A stretch of 64,000 nt of DNA from Lysobacterales bacterium (GTDB lineage: Bacteria; Pseudomonadota; Gammaproteobacteria; Nevskiales; Salinisphaeraceae): contig PBAO01000015.1 of the NCBI GenBank assembly GCA_002715985.1, forward strand, positions 50,519 to 114,518. Reading direction: 5' to 3'. Numbering within the stretch: position 1 is the stretch's first letter; the number at the start of each line of letters is the position of its first letter. Under the pieces are notes generated by a model. The model was not told the DNA's origin. It was given only the letters and a program-made list of their open reading frames with translations, and searched no databases. The position numbers and the translations under genes were made by a program. Below are positions 1-9,898 of the stretch, in pieces.

Positions 1-17
1 CGGCATGGCAATGCCGG

Positions 18-1133
18 CTAGTTCTCCTCGACCTTGATATTCGGGAACTTGCTGGCGTAATCCTTTTTCTGGCGCGCCAGACGGGCGCTGGTGCGGCGCG
101 CGATATCGAAGTACGCCGCGGCCACCTGGGACTCGGGCGCGGCCACCACGCTGGGCGTACCGGCATCGGCGTTCTCGCGGATGCTGATATCCAGGGGCAG
201 CTGGCCGAGCAGCGTGGTGTCGTAGTCGTCGGCCAGGGTCTGGCCGCCGTGCTCACCGAAGATATGCTCCTCGTGGCCACACTGTGAGCAGATATGCGTG
301 CTCATGTTCTCCACGATACCCAACACCGGCACGTTGACCTTCTTGAACATCTCTACGCCCTTGCGCGCATCGATGAGCGAGAGATCCTGCGGTGTCGTGA
401 CCACCACGGCCCCCGAGACCGGGATCTTCTGGGCCAGAGTCAGCTGGATATCGCCGGTGCCCGGCGGCAGGTCGATGATCAGATAATCCAGATCCGCCCA
501 GGCGCTCTGGAACAGCATCTGCTGGAGTGCCGAGGTGACCATCGGCCCGCGCAGGATGGCCGGGCTGTCCTTGTCGATGAGATAACCGATCGACATGGTC
601 TGGATCCCGTGCGCCTCGACCGGCAGCAGCGTGTTCTCGCCGGCGGCCTTGGCCTTGGTGTCCATGCCCATCAGCCGCGGCTGGCTGGGGCCATAGATAT
701 CGGCATCCAGCAGGCCGACGTTGGCCCCGTCGGCCTTGAGCGCCAGCGCGAGGTTGGCCGCGACGGTGGATTTGCCCACGCCGCCCTTGGCCGAGGCCAC
801 GGCAATGATATTGGCCACGCCGTCGATGCGCTTGATGCTCGGCTGCACGGCCCGTGCTTGCACGGAGAAGCCCACCGTCACATCGGCCTGGGTCACGCCG
901 TCCATGCCCTGGAGCGCGGTCTGGACCTGCTCGGCCAGGCGCTGGCCGTGATCGCCACAGGGAAAGCCCATATCGAGCTCGAGCGTGACGTGGCCGTTGT
1001 CGATCTCCAGCGAACGCACGGTTCGTGCGCTGGCCAGGTCGGTATCCAGATGCGGTTCGTGAATCGTCGCCAGTTTGGCTTCGATATCTTGTCTCAGCGT
1101 ATCGCTCATGGGGCTTTGCCGATGGTCGGGCAA
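18..1133 (-). CDS. apbC: Iron-sulfur cluster carrier protein ApbC/Mrp (P-loop NTPase)
   Basis: ORF contains ASAKGGVGKSTVAANLALAL (deviant Walker A), DLPPGTGDIQLTLAQ and the ENMSTHICSQCGHEEHIFG CxxC motif of Mrp/NBP35; N-terminal MIP18-like domain. True start is probably the internal MSDTLRQ. Confidence 0.93.
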   Translation of the reverse strand: MPDHRQSPMSDTLRQDIEAKLATIHEPHLDTDLASARTVRSLEIDNGHVTLELDMGFPCGDHGQRLAEQVQTALQGMDGVTQADVTVGFSVQARAVQPSIKRIDGVANIIAVASAKGGVGKSTVAANLALALKADGANVGLLDADIYGPSQPRLMGMDTKAKAAGENTLLPVEAHGIQTMSIGYLIDKDSPAILRGPMVTSALQQMLFQSAWADLDYLIIDLPPGTGDIQLTLAQKIPVSGAVVVTTPQDLSLIDARKGVEMFKKVNVPVLGIVENMSTHICSQCGHEEHIFGEHGGQTLADDYDTTLLGQLPLDISIRENADAGTPSVVAAPESQVAAAYFDIARRTSARLARQKKDYASKFPNIKVEEN

Positions 1134-1248
1134 ATGATGATGATCACGATGATAGCAATTCGCGCCGCCAGAGCGGTGGCCGCCGGCCGTGGCCTGGCTG
1201 GGCTATGGCATACTGCGCGGCTGACTTGACGGCGTCCGCGACACGACC

Positions 1249-3309
1249 ATGGCACGCGATATTCTCGTTACATCCGCCCTGCCCTACGCCAACGGCGCAA
1301 CCCATCTGGGCCATATGCTCGAGCATATCCAGACCGATATCTGGGTGCGTTTTCAAAAGCAGCGCGGTCACAACTGTATCGCAGTCTGCGGCGACGATGC
1401 CCACGGCACGCCGATCATGCTCAAGGCCCGCGATGCGGGGATCACCCCCGAAGAGCTGATTGCCGGCGTGTCCGCCGAGCGCCAGCGTGATTTCGCCGAT
1501 TTCCATGTGGTCTACGACAAGTACCACTCGACCCATTCGGACGAAAACCGCGAGCTGTCGAGCGCGATCTACAACAAGCTCAAGGACGCCGGCCACATGA
1601 CCAGCCGGACCATCAAACAGGCGTTCGATCCCGAGCAGCAGATGTTCCTGCCGGATCGTTTCATCCGCGGCGAGTGCCCGAAATGTGGCGCGCCCGATCA
1701 GTATGGCGATGCCTGCGAGGCCTGCGGGGCGACCTATCAGCCCACGGAGCTGGGCAACCCGGTCTCGGTTCTGTCCGGGGCGACACCGGTCGAGCGCGAG
1801 TCCGAGCATTATTTCTTCAAGCTGGCGGATTTCGAGGCCTTCCTGCGCGACTGGACGCGTAGTGATCATCTCCAGGAAGCCATCACCCGCAAGCTGGACG
1901 AGTGGTTTACCGCCGGCCTGCGCGACTGGGACATCTCGCGCGATGCGCCTTATTTCGGCTTTCAGATCCCCGGCACCGAAGACAAGTATTTCTATGTCTG
2001 GCTGGATGCGCCGATCGGTTACATGGCGGCTTTCCAGGCACTGGTGGACGAGCGGGCCGATCTGTCCTTCGACGGCTTCTGGGGCCAGGAGTCGACCGCC
2101 GAGCTGTATCACTTCATCGGCAAGGACATCGTCTATTTCCATGCGCTGTTCTGGCCGGCCATGCTGGAAGGCGCGGGCTATCGCACGCCCACGGCGATCC
2201 ATGCCCATGGGTTTGTCACCGTCAACGGCGAGAAGATGAGCAAGTCGCGCGGGACATTCATCAAGGCCCGCACCTGGCTGGATCACATCGAGCCGGAGTT
2301 TTTGCGCTATTACTTTGCGGCCAAGCTCACGCATCGGGTCGAGGACCTGGATCTCAACTTTGACGACTTCATGGCCCGGATCAACTCCGATCTGGTCGGC
2401 AAGTACGTCAATATCGCCTCGCGCTCGGCCAATTTCATCACCAAGCGTTTCAACGGGCGACTGGCCGGCGAGCTGGATCGCCCCGAGCTGGCCCAGCGTT
2501 TCGCCGACGAGGGCGAGACCATAGCGGCACACTTCGAAGCCCGGCGCTACTCCCAGGCCATTCGCGCGATCATGGCACTGGCCGACGAGGCCAATGCCTA
2601 TGTCGCCGAGCGCGCGCCCTGGCAGCTGGCCAAGGAAGACGGCCGCGAGGCCGAGCTACAGGCGATCTGTACGACCGCGCTCGAGCTGTTCCGTCAGCTC
2701 ACGATCTATCTCAAGCCCGTGCTGCCGGCCACGGCCGAGCGCGCCGAGGCGTTTCTGCAGGTGGCCCCGCTGACCTGGGCCGATCTCAAACAGCCGCTGC
2801 TGGACCACAAGATCGCCAAGTTCAAGCCGCTGCTGCGCCGGGTGGAACAGCCGGCCATCGACAAGATGATCGAGGCCAGCAAGGACGATCTGGCGGCGGC
2901 CGCCGCGCCGGCCACAGAGGCCCAGGCCGAGCCGAAGAAGACAGCCAAGGCCGAGAACAAAGAGTCCGATGCGCCCACGCCGGACGACGGCATCATTGGC
3001 ATCGAGGATTTCGCAAAGGTCGATCTGCGGGTCGCCAAAGTGGTGGCGGCCGATCATGTCGAGGGCGCGGACAAGCTGCTGAAGCTGACGCTGGATGTCG
3101 GCGAGCTGGGCCAGCGTCAGGTCTTTGCCGGCATCAAATCGGCCTATGCCCCGGAAACCCTGGAAGGCCGACATGTCGCGCTGGTGGCCAACCTGGCCCC
3201 GCGCAAGATGCGCTTTGGCATCTCCGAAGGCATGGTGCTGGCCGCCGGCGACAGCCCCCACGTGCTGGCCCCCGACGAAGGCGCCAAGCCGGGGGATCGA
3301 ATCAAGTAG
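1249..3309 (+). CDS. metG: Methionyl-tRNA synthetase with C-terminal tRNA-binding (EMAP-like) domain
   Basis: [41 protein letters not shown] zinc motif, [10 protein letters not shown] signature; C-terminal [31 protein letters not shown]. Confidence 0.97.
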   Translation: MARDILVTSALPYANGATHLGHMLEHIQTDIWVRFQKQRGHNCIAVCGDDAHGTPIMLKARDAGITPEELIAGVSAERQRDFADFHVVYDKYHSTHSDENRELSSAIYNKLKDAGHMTSRTIKQAFDPEQQMFLPDRFIRGECPKCGAPDQYGDACEACGATYQPTELGNPVSVLSGATPVERESEHYFFKLADFEAFLRDWTRSDHLQEAITRKLDEWFTAGLRDWDISRDAPYFGFQIPGTEDKYFYVWLDAPIGYMAAFQALVDERADLSFDGFWGQESTAELYHFIGKDIVYFHALFWPAMLEGAGYRTPTAIHAHGFVTVNGEKMSKSRGTFIKARTWLDHIEPEFLRYYFAAKLTHRVEDLDLNFDDFMARINSDLVGKYVNIASRSANFITKRFNGRLAGELDRPELAQRFADEGETIAAHFEARRYSQAIRAIMALADEANAYVAERAPWQLAKEDGREAELQAICTTALELFRQLTIYLKPVLPATAERAEAFLQVAPLTWADLKQPLLDHKIAKFKPLLRRVEQPAIDKMIEASKDDLAAAAAPATEAQAEPKKTAKAENKESDAPTPDDGIIGIEDFAKVDLRVAKVVAADHVEGADKLLKLTLDVGELGQRQVFAGIKSAYAPETLEGRHVALVANLAPRKMRFGISEGMVLAAGDSPHVLAPDEGAKPGDRIK

Positions 3310-3486
3310 TTCGGCGTGTTTCAAGCCAGTCCGCAGATGAGCGCTGATCGGAGACCGACATGAAGCACGACATCGGTGCCGACGCGGGTCTGACACAGAT
3401 CGATGGTCGTCGTTGGCGTGCTCGACGTTCATCGAGCGGATTGTCTTCACGACCGATGCCTTGGCGCATGAGCGGAGCGATGAGCG

Positions 3487-4149
3487 ATGACTGACGCGTT
3501 CGTGAACGACATCGACGCGCTATTGCCACAGACCCAGTGTCGACGCTGTGGTTATGACGGTTGCCGACCTTACGCCGAAGCGATCGCCGCCGGCGAAACC
3601 GATATCAATCGCTGCCCGCCCGGCGGGCCGGAGACGGTCGAGGCCTTGGCCACGCTGACCGGTCACACCGTCAAACCGATCGATCCGGAATGTGGCGATG
3701 CCAGCGTGGCCAAGGTCGCCTTCATCCGTGAAGCCGAGTGTATCGGCTGTACCCGTTGTATCCAGGTCTGTCCGACCGATGCCATCGCCGGGGCCGCCAA
3801 GCAGATGCACACCGTGATCGGTGCCGACTGCACGGGTTGCGAACTGTGCGTGCCGGCCTGCCCGGTAGACTGTATCGACATGCCGGAATCCACGGCCGAA
3901 ACCGGCCAGCCACTCTGGCCGCCGCCGCGTGCGATTGACGCCGAGCGCGCCGCCCGTGCCCGCGACCTGTTCGAGGCCCGCCAGGCACGCCTGAACATGA
4001 CCACCACGCGCCGACGGCGAGCCAACCGACACGACCAGACCTACGACGCCCGCGAAGACGCCATCGCCACCTCACCGGAAAAACAATCGACGATCGCCGA
4101 TGCCATCGCTCGGGCCAGGGCCCGTCGTGCGTCACGCGAGAATGAATAA
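3487..4149 (+). CDS. rnfB: RnfB-like electron transport ferredoxin (soluble form)
   Basis: [23 protein letters not shown] (RnfB 4Fe-4S region), NRCPPGG, then two 4Fe-4S ferredoxin motifs [16 protein letters not shown] and [16 protein letters not shown]. Confidence 0.85.
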   Translation: MTDAFVNDIDALLPQTQCRRCGYDGCRPYAEAIAAGETDINRCPPGGPETVEALATLTGHTVKPIDPECGDASVAKVAFIREAECIGCTRCIQVCPTDAIAGAAKQMHTVIGADCTGCELCVPACPVDCIDMPESTAETGQPLWPPPRAIDAERAARARDLFEARQARLNMTTTRRRRANRHDQTYDAREDAIATSPEKQSTIADAIARARARRASRENE

Positions 4150-4189
4150 TCGTCTGCAACTGAACGCGCATACGAGAGAAGAAGACACT

Positions 4190-4356
4190 CCACCGATTGA
4201 CGCAGATGGCCGCAGATAAAAGAGAGATGATTTCTAGGCGTTTCGTGACTGCAGAGCGCTCTCATTCTTCTGTCTTCCATCTGATTTCAGTCGGCGCCAA
4301 CCGGCGTGCACCAGCGGATAAATGCCTGTATTTATTCATTGGCGTTCATGCGCGGA
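4190..4356. repeat. Degenerate interspersed-repeat-like segment with GACGCAGATG/GCCGCAGATA units
   Basis: CACCGATTGACGCAGATGGCCGCAGATAAA at the left and TTTATTCATTGGCGTTCATGCGCGGA (loosely inverted) at the right of the rnfB-nth intergenic region; resembles common 10-bp-phased 'GCAGATgaaC' intergenic repeats. Confidence 0.3.
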
Positions 4357-4388
4357 CTGAAAAAACGCGCCTCCAGGCCCGATAACCC

Positions 4389-5039
4389 ATGAACAAAGAC
4401 AAACGCACGGCGATCTTCGAACGGCTCAAATCGGCCAACCCGGCGCCCCGGACCGAACTGGAATACAGCTCGAATTTCGAGCTGCTGATCGCCGTGATTC
4501 TCTCGGCCCAGGCCACGGATGTCGGTGTGAACAAGGCCACGCGCCGGCTTTATCCCGTGGCCAACACCCCGCAGGCGATCTGGGATCTGGGCGAGGCCGG
4601 GCTGATCGAGTACATCAAGACCATCGGCCTGTATCGATCCAAGGCCGCCAACGTGATCAAGACCTGTCGGGCACTGCTTGATGATCATGACGGCGTCGTG
4701 CCGGCCACGCGCGCCGAACTGGTCGCTCTGCCCGGCGTGGGCCGCAAGACCGCCAATGTGGTGCTCAATACCGCGTTCGGCCAACCCGCCATGGCCGTGG
4801 ACACGCATATCTTTCGTGTGTCCAATCGTACCGGCATCGCCACCGGCAAGACGGTGCGAGCCGTCGAGGACCGACTGATGCGTCTGGTGCCAAAGCCTTA
4901 TCTGCAGGATGCGCATCACTGGCTGATTCTGCACGGACGCTATACCTGTCGCGCCCGATCACCGGCCTGTAGCGCGTGCGTGATCCTCGATCTATGTGAA
5001 TATCGGCACAAGAATCTGCCCACGAACAACACGCCATGA
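4389..5039 (+). CDS. nth: Endonuclease III
   Basis: LIAVILSAQATDVGVNKATRRLY, LPGVGRKTANVVLNTAFG (HhH), VDTHIFRVSNR and C-terminal 4Fe-4S cysteines CRARSPACSACVILDLC. Confidence 0.97.
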   Translation: MNKDKRTAIFERLKSANPAPRTELEYSSNFELLIAVILSAQATDVGVNKATRRLYPVANTPQAIWDLGEAGLIEYIKTIGLYRSKAANVIKTCRALLDDHDGVVPATRAELVALPGVGRKTANVVLNTAFGQPAMAVDTHIFRVSNRTGIATGKTVRAVEDRLMRLVPKPYLQDAHHWLILHGRYTCRARSPACSACVILDLCEYRHKNLPTNNTP

Positions 5040-5698
5040 CCCACACCCAGGCCGCTGCCTTTGCCCATCGCCAGACGCCGCGTATCTTCTGTATCGGGCG
5101 TAATTACGCCAAGCATATCGCCGAGTTGAACAGCACCCTGCCGGGGGCTGAATGCGTCATCTTCATGAAGCCGCTCGCCAGCCTGGTCGCGCCCGACGAT
5201 GCGCTGATGCTGCCCCTGGAGCGCGGCGAGATCCATCACGAGGCCGAGCTTGTCATCGAGATCGGCCGGGGCGGACACGAGATCCCGAGCGATTCGGCAC
5301 GCGACCATATTGCAGCCCTCGGGCTGGGCCTGGATCTGACGGCCCGCGATGTCCAAACCGAGCTCAAGTCCTCCGGCGAGCCCTGGGAGCGCGCCAAGGC
5401 CTTCGAGCAGAGCGCACCGCTGGGTCCGATGACGCCGTTGACCGAAGATATCGATCTGGCCGACCTGCACTTCGAGTTGACCATCGACGGCCAGACCCGA
5501 CAGGTCGGACATACCGCGAACATGATGGTCGGCATCACCCGCCTGGTGGCTGTCGTCAGCCAAACCTGGACGCTGCGCCCCGGCGATCTGATCTTCACCG
5601 GCACACCCGAAGGCGTCGGCCCGGTCGTGCCGGGACAGCGTCTGTGCCTGTCGGGCCCGCAATTCCAGCCCGCGACCTGGACGATCGGCACCTCCTGA
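5036..5698 (+). CDS. Fumarylacetoacetate hydrolase family protein
   Basis: IFCIGRNYAKHIAELN, FMKPLASL, HHEAELVIEIG, GDLIFTGTPEGVGPV motifs; ATGA overlap with nth. Confidence 0.92.
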   Translation: MTHTQAAAFAHRQTPRIFCIGRNYAKHIAELNSTLPGAECVIFMKPLASLVAPDDALMLPLERGEIHHEAELVIEIGRGGHEIPSDSARDHIAALGLGLDLTARDVQTELKSSGEPWERAKAFEQSAPLGPMTPLTEDIDLADLHFELTIDGQTRQVGHTANMMVGITRLVAVVSQTWTLRPGDLIFTGTPEGVGPVVPGQRLCLSGPQFQPATWTIGTS

Positions 5699-5774
5699 TC
5701 CGAAAAGAAATCTTGTCATTTCGCCGATCCTGGAGGAGGATCAAGCTCACGGTATCGCCACCCTGAGGCGTTGC

Positions 5775-6884
5775 TTGAGTCCCAAGAAGAAGATCATCGT
5801 GGGTGCCGGTATGGCACTGGTCGCGATCGCCGTTATCGCGATCGGTGTCTCGTACCATCTAGCCGAGCGAAACCGCCATGCCCGCAATTCGCCGCTGGTC
5901 GCTGCCAAGCAACAACAGCTGGCCAATCTGAAACAGCTCGACGCACAGATGCTCGCCCCCGGCGAAGCCGCCTGGAATCCGGCCACGCGGACAGCCACCC
6001 TGCGCGATTCAGGTCGTGCGGGCGTGGGGTTGTTCATCCGTCATACGTTTTTTCATATCGTCGGCGATATCGGCTTTGATGTCGCTACGCTTTCTGCCCT
6101 GCTCGAGCCGACAACCAGCGGCGCACCGGTCGTTCTGGACGATCCGACATCGTTCATCTTCAAGCCGCTGCACGGTGACGTGGTGATGCCGGATTCGGCA
6201 CTGACCGCGCTGTTCAATGATTATCTGATCGATTATCCCGACACTCAGCTGCGGGATCTGACGATCACGAGCAGCGACGACGGCACGCTGCGCGTGACCG
6301 GCCAGACCCAGAAGATCCCCGGGCTGTGGCTGGATTTTGAAATGGCCGGGCCCGTGCGCCTGGTCGACCATCATCTGTTCGTCTACGAGCCCACCCGGAT
6401 CGAGATCGCCAAGATTCCGGCCAAGGGGCTGCTCAAGGTGGTTCGTCTTCAGCTTTCCAATCTGGTGCAGATCGATACCGAAGGCGCCGAGCTGTCGGGC
6501 GACGCCATCGTGCTCGACCTCAATCATTCCCTGCCACCGCCCACACAGGCTGTCCACGTCGCCGACATGAGGCTCGACGCCGCCGGCCTGCATCTGAGTT
6601 TTACCAGCGAGCATCGCCCGGCCTGGCCCGAGCCGGTCATCGACCGGGACAGCTATGTGCTGCTCGAAGGCGGCGATCTGAAGACCTTTCGTGCCTTGAT
6701 CACGCATGTCCGGATGCAGCTGGTGGCTGCCGGCGGCGGCAAACTCGACACCTCGCTCTATGACTATCGCCAACAGATCGTGGGCGGACATTTCCAGGCC
6801 ACCCGCGCCGGCGAGCTGATCGCGTTCATGGCCCCGCTGCCACCAACGGCAAGCGCACCGTCCGAGAGCCCCGCTCATGACTGA
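5775..6884 (+). CDS. Uncharacterised membrane-anchored envelope protein (paralog of the next ORF)
   Basis: 369 aa, TTG start; N-terminal hydrophobic segment KKKIIVGAGMALVAIAVIAIGVSYHL; shares SGAPVxxDDP, DSYVLLEGGD and LYDYRQQ motifs with the downstream ORF. Confidence 0.75.
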   Translation: MSPKKKIIVGAGMALVAIAVIAIGVSYHLAERNRHARNSPLVAAKQQQLANLKQLDAQMLAPGEAAWNPATRTATLRDSGRAGVGLFIRHTFFHIVGDIGFDVATLSALLEPTTSGAPVVLDDPTSFIFKPLHGDVVMPDSALTALFNDYLIDYPDTQLRDLTITSSDDGTLRVTGQTQKIPGLWLDFEMAGPVRLVDHHLFVYEPTRIEIAKIPAKGLLKVVRLQLSNLVQIDTEGAELSGDAIVLDLNHSLPPPTQAVHVADMRLDAAGLHLSFTSEHRPAWPEPVIDRDSYVLLEGGDLKTFRALITHVRMQLVAAGGGKLDTSLYDYRQQIVGGHFQATRAGELIAFMAPLPPTASAPSESPAHD

Positions 6885-8019
6885 TCGCTTATTATCGTCG
6901 TGGCTCGTGATGGGGCTCGTGGCCACCCTCTGGCTGGTGGCCGGGCCCGCCGATGCGGCTGACGAGCAGGCCAATACCCTCGATCCCCAGGATGCGGCGC
7001 ATGTCCCCGCACTCGTGGAGAAACAACAACAGCGCTATCGGGCGCTACAGGATGAATGGCAGGCCCGACACGTACCGCGCGGCCTGGCGCGCCCGACAGA
7101 CGCGCCCACGGCGCGGGATTCCAACGTGCCGACGGTCGGCATCAGGCTCCAGGATGTCGACTATGAAATCGCCGACGGTATCGGCTTCTATGTGAAATCG
7201 CTGGTCGGGGCACTCGTGCCCAATACCGCCGGCGCGCCGGTCGACTTCGACGACCCCGATCAGTATCGGATTCAAGTGCATGCCGGCGAAGTCACGCTGA
7301 GCCCGGCGCAACTGGATGCGGTGTTCAACCGCTACGTGCTGACCCATGCACCGCGCTCGCTGTCCAGCGTCACCAACCACACCCGCGACGGGCGTCTGAT
7401 TGTCGATGTTGGCGCGCGCCTGCGCGGCTTTCTGCCCCCGATCGGCGGCCTGCCGACACGCTTGTCCGGCCCGGTTCATGTAACCGAGGACAACCGTCTG
7501 GCCTATACGCCGGACCGGGTCAGCAGCTTCGGGGTATCGCTTCGCCCGTTGCTGAACGCCACCGGGCTCACACTCGCCGATCTCACGCCGCTCGATCGCC
7601 CCGGGGCCCATCTCCAGGACAATACGTTGCTGATGGACCCGGAAACACTGTTTCCTGGCCCACGGCTCGAAATCGACACGATCGAGAAGGTCACGCTGTC
7701 CGAGCGCGGGATGACGCTCGTTTTCACCAGCGACGCCCCCGAGCCGACGTTCAACGATCCGCCGGTCGAAGCCGACAGCTATATCTGGCTACAGTCCGGC
7801 GATGCACGGTTCTACGGGACAGTGCTGGTCAATGCCCGCCTGGCACTCGTCAACGAAAACAATAAGCGCCTGCATTTTCATCTTTACGATTACCGGGCCC
7901 AGACCGCGGCCGGCCGTATCGACGGGCTGGCCGACGGTACGTTGATTGCTCGGGTGCCGAATACCGCCCCGAGCGCCAACGACAAGATCGTCATCACCGA
8001 AAACCGAACGCCGGATTAA
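6877..8019 (+). CDS. Uncharacterised exported protein (paralog of the preceding ORF)
   Basis: 380 aa; signal peptide LVMGLVATLWLVAGPADAADE; starts inside the end of the preceding gene (8-nt overlap); collinear motifs AGAPVDFDDP, DSYIWLQSGD, LYDYRAQ. Confidence 0.75.
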   Translation: MTDRLLSSWLVMGLVATLWLVAGPADAADEQANTLDPQDAAHVPALVEKQQQRYRALQDEWQARHVPRGLARPTDAPTARDSNVPTVGIRLQDVDYEIADGIGFYVKSLVGALVPNTAGAPVDFDDPDQYRIQVHAGEVTLSPAQLDAVFNRYVLTHAPRSLSSVTNHTRDGRLIVDVGARLRGFLPPIGGLPTRLSGPVHVTEDNRLAYTPDRVSSFGVSLRPLLNATGLTLADLTPLDRPGAHLQDNTLLMDPETLFPGPRLEIDTIEKVTLSERGMTLVFTSDAPEPTFNDPPVEADSYIWLQSGDARFYGTVLVNARLALVNENNKRLHFHLYDYRAQTAAGRIDGLADGTLIARVPNTAPSANDKIVITENRTPD

Positions 8020-8178
8020 GGCGTGTCGCACGCGCCGCACGACGGTTGAGAACAGGAAATTGCGCCCCGGAACCGATCCCATGATCGATTCGGGACATAA
8101 GGCGTTGCGCCCAAAACCCTTCTTTTCTAGTCTTCTGATCTTTTGCGACACGACGCCGGCCGTCGACGGAGATTGTGC

Positions 8179-9828
8179 ATGACATTGACTCGGGAACTGG
8201 AGCACTCGCTGGGATTGGCCGGTATCGAGTTCCGGCACAACCTGGCCCGCCCTGCCTTGTTTGCCGAGGCGATCGCCAACGACCGCGGGCGTGTACGCGC
8301 CGATGGCCCGGCCGACGAACACAAGGCCTTCGCCACCCGGATGGGCGCCGATGGTCCACTGGTCTATTACTCCGACCCCAGCTGTACCGGACGCCCCGTG
8401 GGCGATACGTTCGCCGTGGCCCGCGATTCGGTCATCGACACGGTGTGGTGGAAACGTGATTTCCAGCCGTTCTCGGCCGATGCCTTCGATGCGCTGTTGC
8501 CCCGCGTGGTGGCGCATCTGAATGCGCGTGGCGGTCATCTCTACGTACAGGACACGTTCTGCGGCTGGGACCCGGATTACGCGGTGCCCTATCGGCTGGT
8601 CAGCGAGTTCGCCACCCATGCCCTGTTCGCTCAGAACATGTTTGCCAGCGACGTCCCCGTGGCCGACCCAAAGTCGCGCCGCTGGACACTGATCAACGCC
8701 CCCAGTTTCATGTGTGACCCGGCCCGTGACGGCACGCTCTCCGAGCGCGCGGTGATCGTGGATCTGGAAAATCGTGTCGCCCTGGTGCTGGGCCCGGCCG
8801 ACTATTGCGGCATCGTCAAGAAGACGATGTTCACCGTCATGAACTATCGCCTGCCGGCGCGCGGTGATCTGCCCATGCACTGCTCGGCCAATCTGGGCGA
8901 CGCCGATGACACGGCCGTGCTGTTCGGTCTGTCCGGTACGGGCAAGACCACGCTGTCGGCCGATCCGGCCCGACAGTTGATCGGCGACGACGAACACGCC
9001 TGGACGGCGAACGGCGTATCCAACTTCGAGGGCGGTTGCTATGCCAAGCTGATCGATCTGAACAAACAAGCCGAGCCGGTGATCGCACGGGCCCTGTCCA
9101 TGCCCTGCTCGATCATCGAAAACGTGCCGCCACTGCCGGACAAGCCGTTGGCCGAAACCGATCCTCAGGATCTGGATCTCACTGACGACTCGATCACCGA
9201 GAACACGCGCCTGTCCTATCCGCTGGCCGCCAACGACAACGTCGCCGCCGGCGCACGGGGCCCGCACCCGACCACGATCGTGCTGCTGACCGCCGATGCC
9301 TTCGGCGTACTGCCACCGATCTCGATCCTGTCGAGCGACGAGGTCATGTATCACTTCGTCTCGGGCTTCACCGCCAAGCTCGCGGGCACGGAAGTCGGTG
9401 TGACCGAGCCCCAGGCCGCATTTTCGGCCTGCTACGGCGCGCCGTTCATGCCCCGCCCGGCAGCGGTGTATGCCGAGCTGCTGGCTGCCAAGATGAAGAC
9501 CCACGGCGCACGCTGTGTGCTGCTCAATACCGGCTGGACAGGCGGGCCACACGGCGTGGGCAAACGGATATCCATTGCGCACACCCGGAATCTGTTGTCT
9601 GCCGCCCTGTCGGGTGCGCTGGATGATGTGGCCTGTGACACCCATCCCGTCTTCGGCCTGGCCATGCCGCGCGAATGCCCGGACGTGCCCAGCGAGATTC
9701 TCGACCCGCGCAACACCTGGGCCGACCAGGACGCCTACGATGCCCAGGCACGAACGCTGCGCGATATGTTCCAGGCGAACTTCAAGACCAACGATTTCGC
9801 CTCGATGGGAATCCGTGCCGTGATGTAG
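8179..9828 (+). CDS. pckA: Phosphoenolpyruvate carboxykinase (ATP)
   Basis: VLFGLSGTGKTTLSADPARQLIGDDEHAW kinase motifs, NFEGGCYAKLIDL, LNTGWTGGPHGVGKRISI. Start MTLTRELEHSLGLAG preferred over the upstream in-frame codon at 8143. Confidence 0.95.
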   Translation: MTLTRELEHSLGLAGIEFRHNLARPALFAEAIANDRGRVRADGPADEHKAFATRMGADGPLVYYSDPSCTGRPVGDTFAVARDSVIDTVWWKRDFQPFSADAFDALLPRVVAHLNARGGHLYVQDTFCGWDPDYAVPYRLVSEFATHALFAQNMFASDVPVADPKSRRWTLINAPSFMCDPARDGTLSERAVIVDLENRVALVLGPADYCGIVKKTMFTVMNYRLPARGDLPMHCSANLGDADDTAVLFGLSGTGKTTLSADPARQLIGDDEHAWTANGVSNFEGGCYAKLIDLNKQAEPVIARALSMPCSIIENVPPLPDKPLAETDPQDLDLTDDSITENTRLSYPLAANDNVAAGARGPHPTTIVLLTADAFGVLPPISILSSDEVMYHFVSGFTAKLAGTEVGVTEPQAAFSACYGAPFMPRPAAVYAELLAAKMKTHGARCVLLNTGWTGGPHGVGKRISIAHTRNLLSAALSGALDDVACDTHPVFGLAMPRECPDVPSEILDPRNTWADQDAYDAQARTLRDMFQANFKTNDFASMGIRAVM

Positions 9829-9845
9829 GCCTTGTTGGCGCAAAA

Positions 9846-9874
9846 AAAAGCCGCCGGATGATCCGGCGGCTTTT
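9846..9874. terminator. Bidirectional intrinsic terminator between convergent pckA and FKBP gene
   Basis: AAAAGCCGCCGGATGATCCGGCGGCTTTT: GCCGCCGG/CCGGCGGC stem, ATGAT loop, flanking A- and T-tracts. Confidence 0.92.
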
Positions 9875-9898
9875 CGCTATCCAACGGGCGTGCCCGGT

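Noticed and set aside
1144-2532. 462-aa minus-strand ORF opposite metG
   Set aside because: metG is unambiguous on the plus strand; this is a GC-driven open antisense frame.
7789-9843. 684-aa minus-strand ORF opposite pckA and the preceding gene
   Set aside because: Antisense artefact; spans the well-supported pckA gene and shows no recognisable domain.
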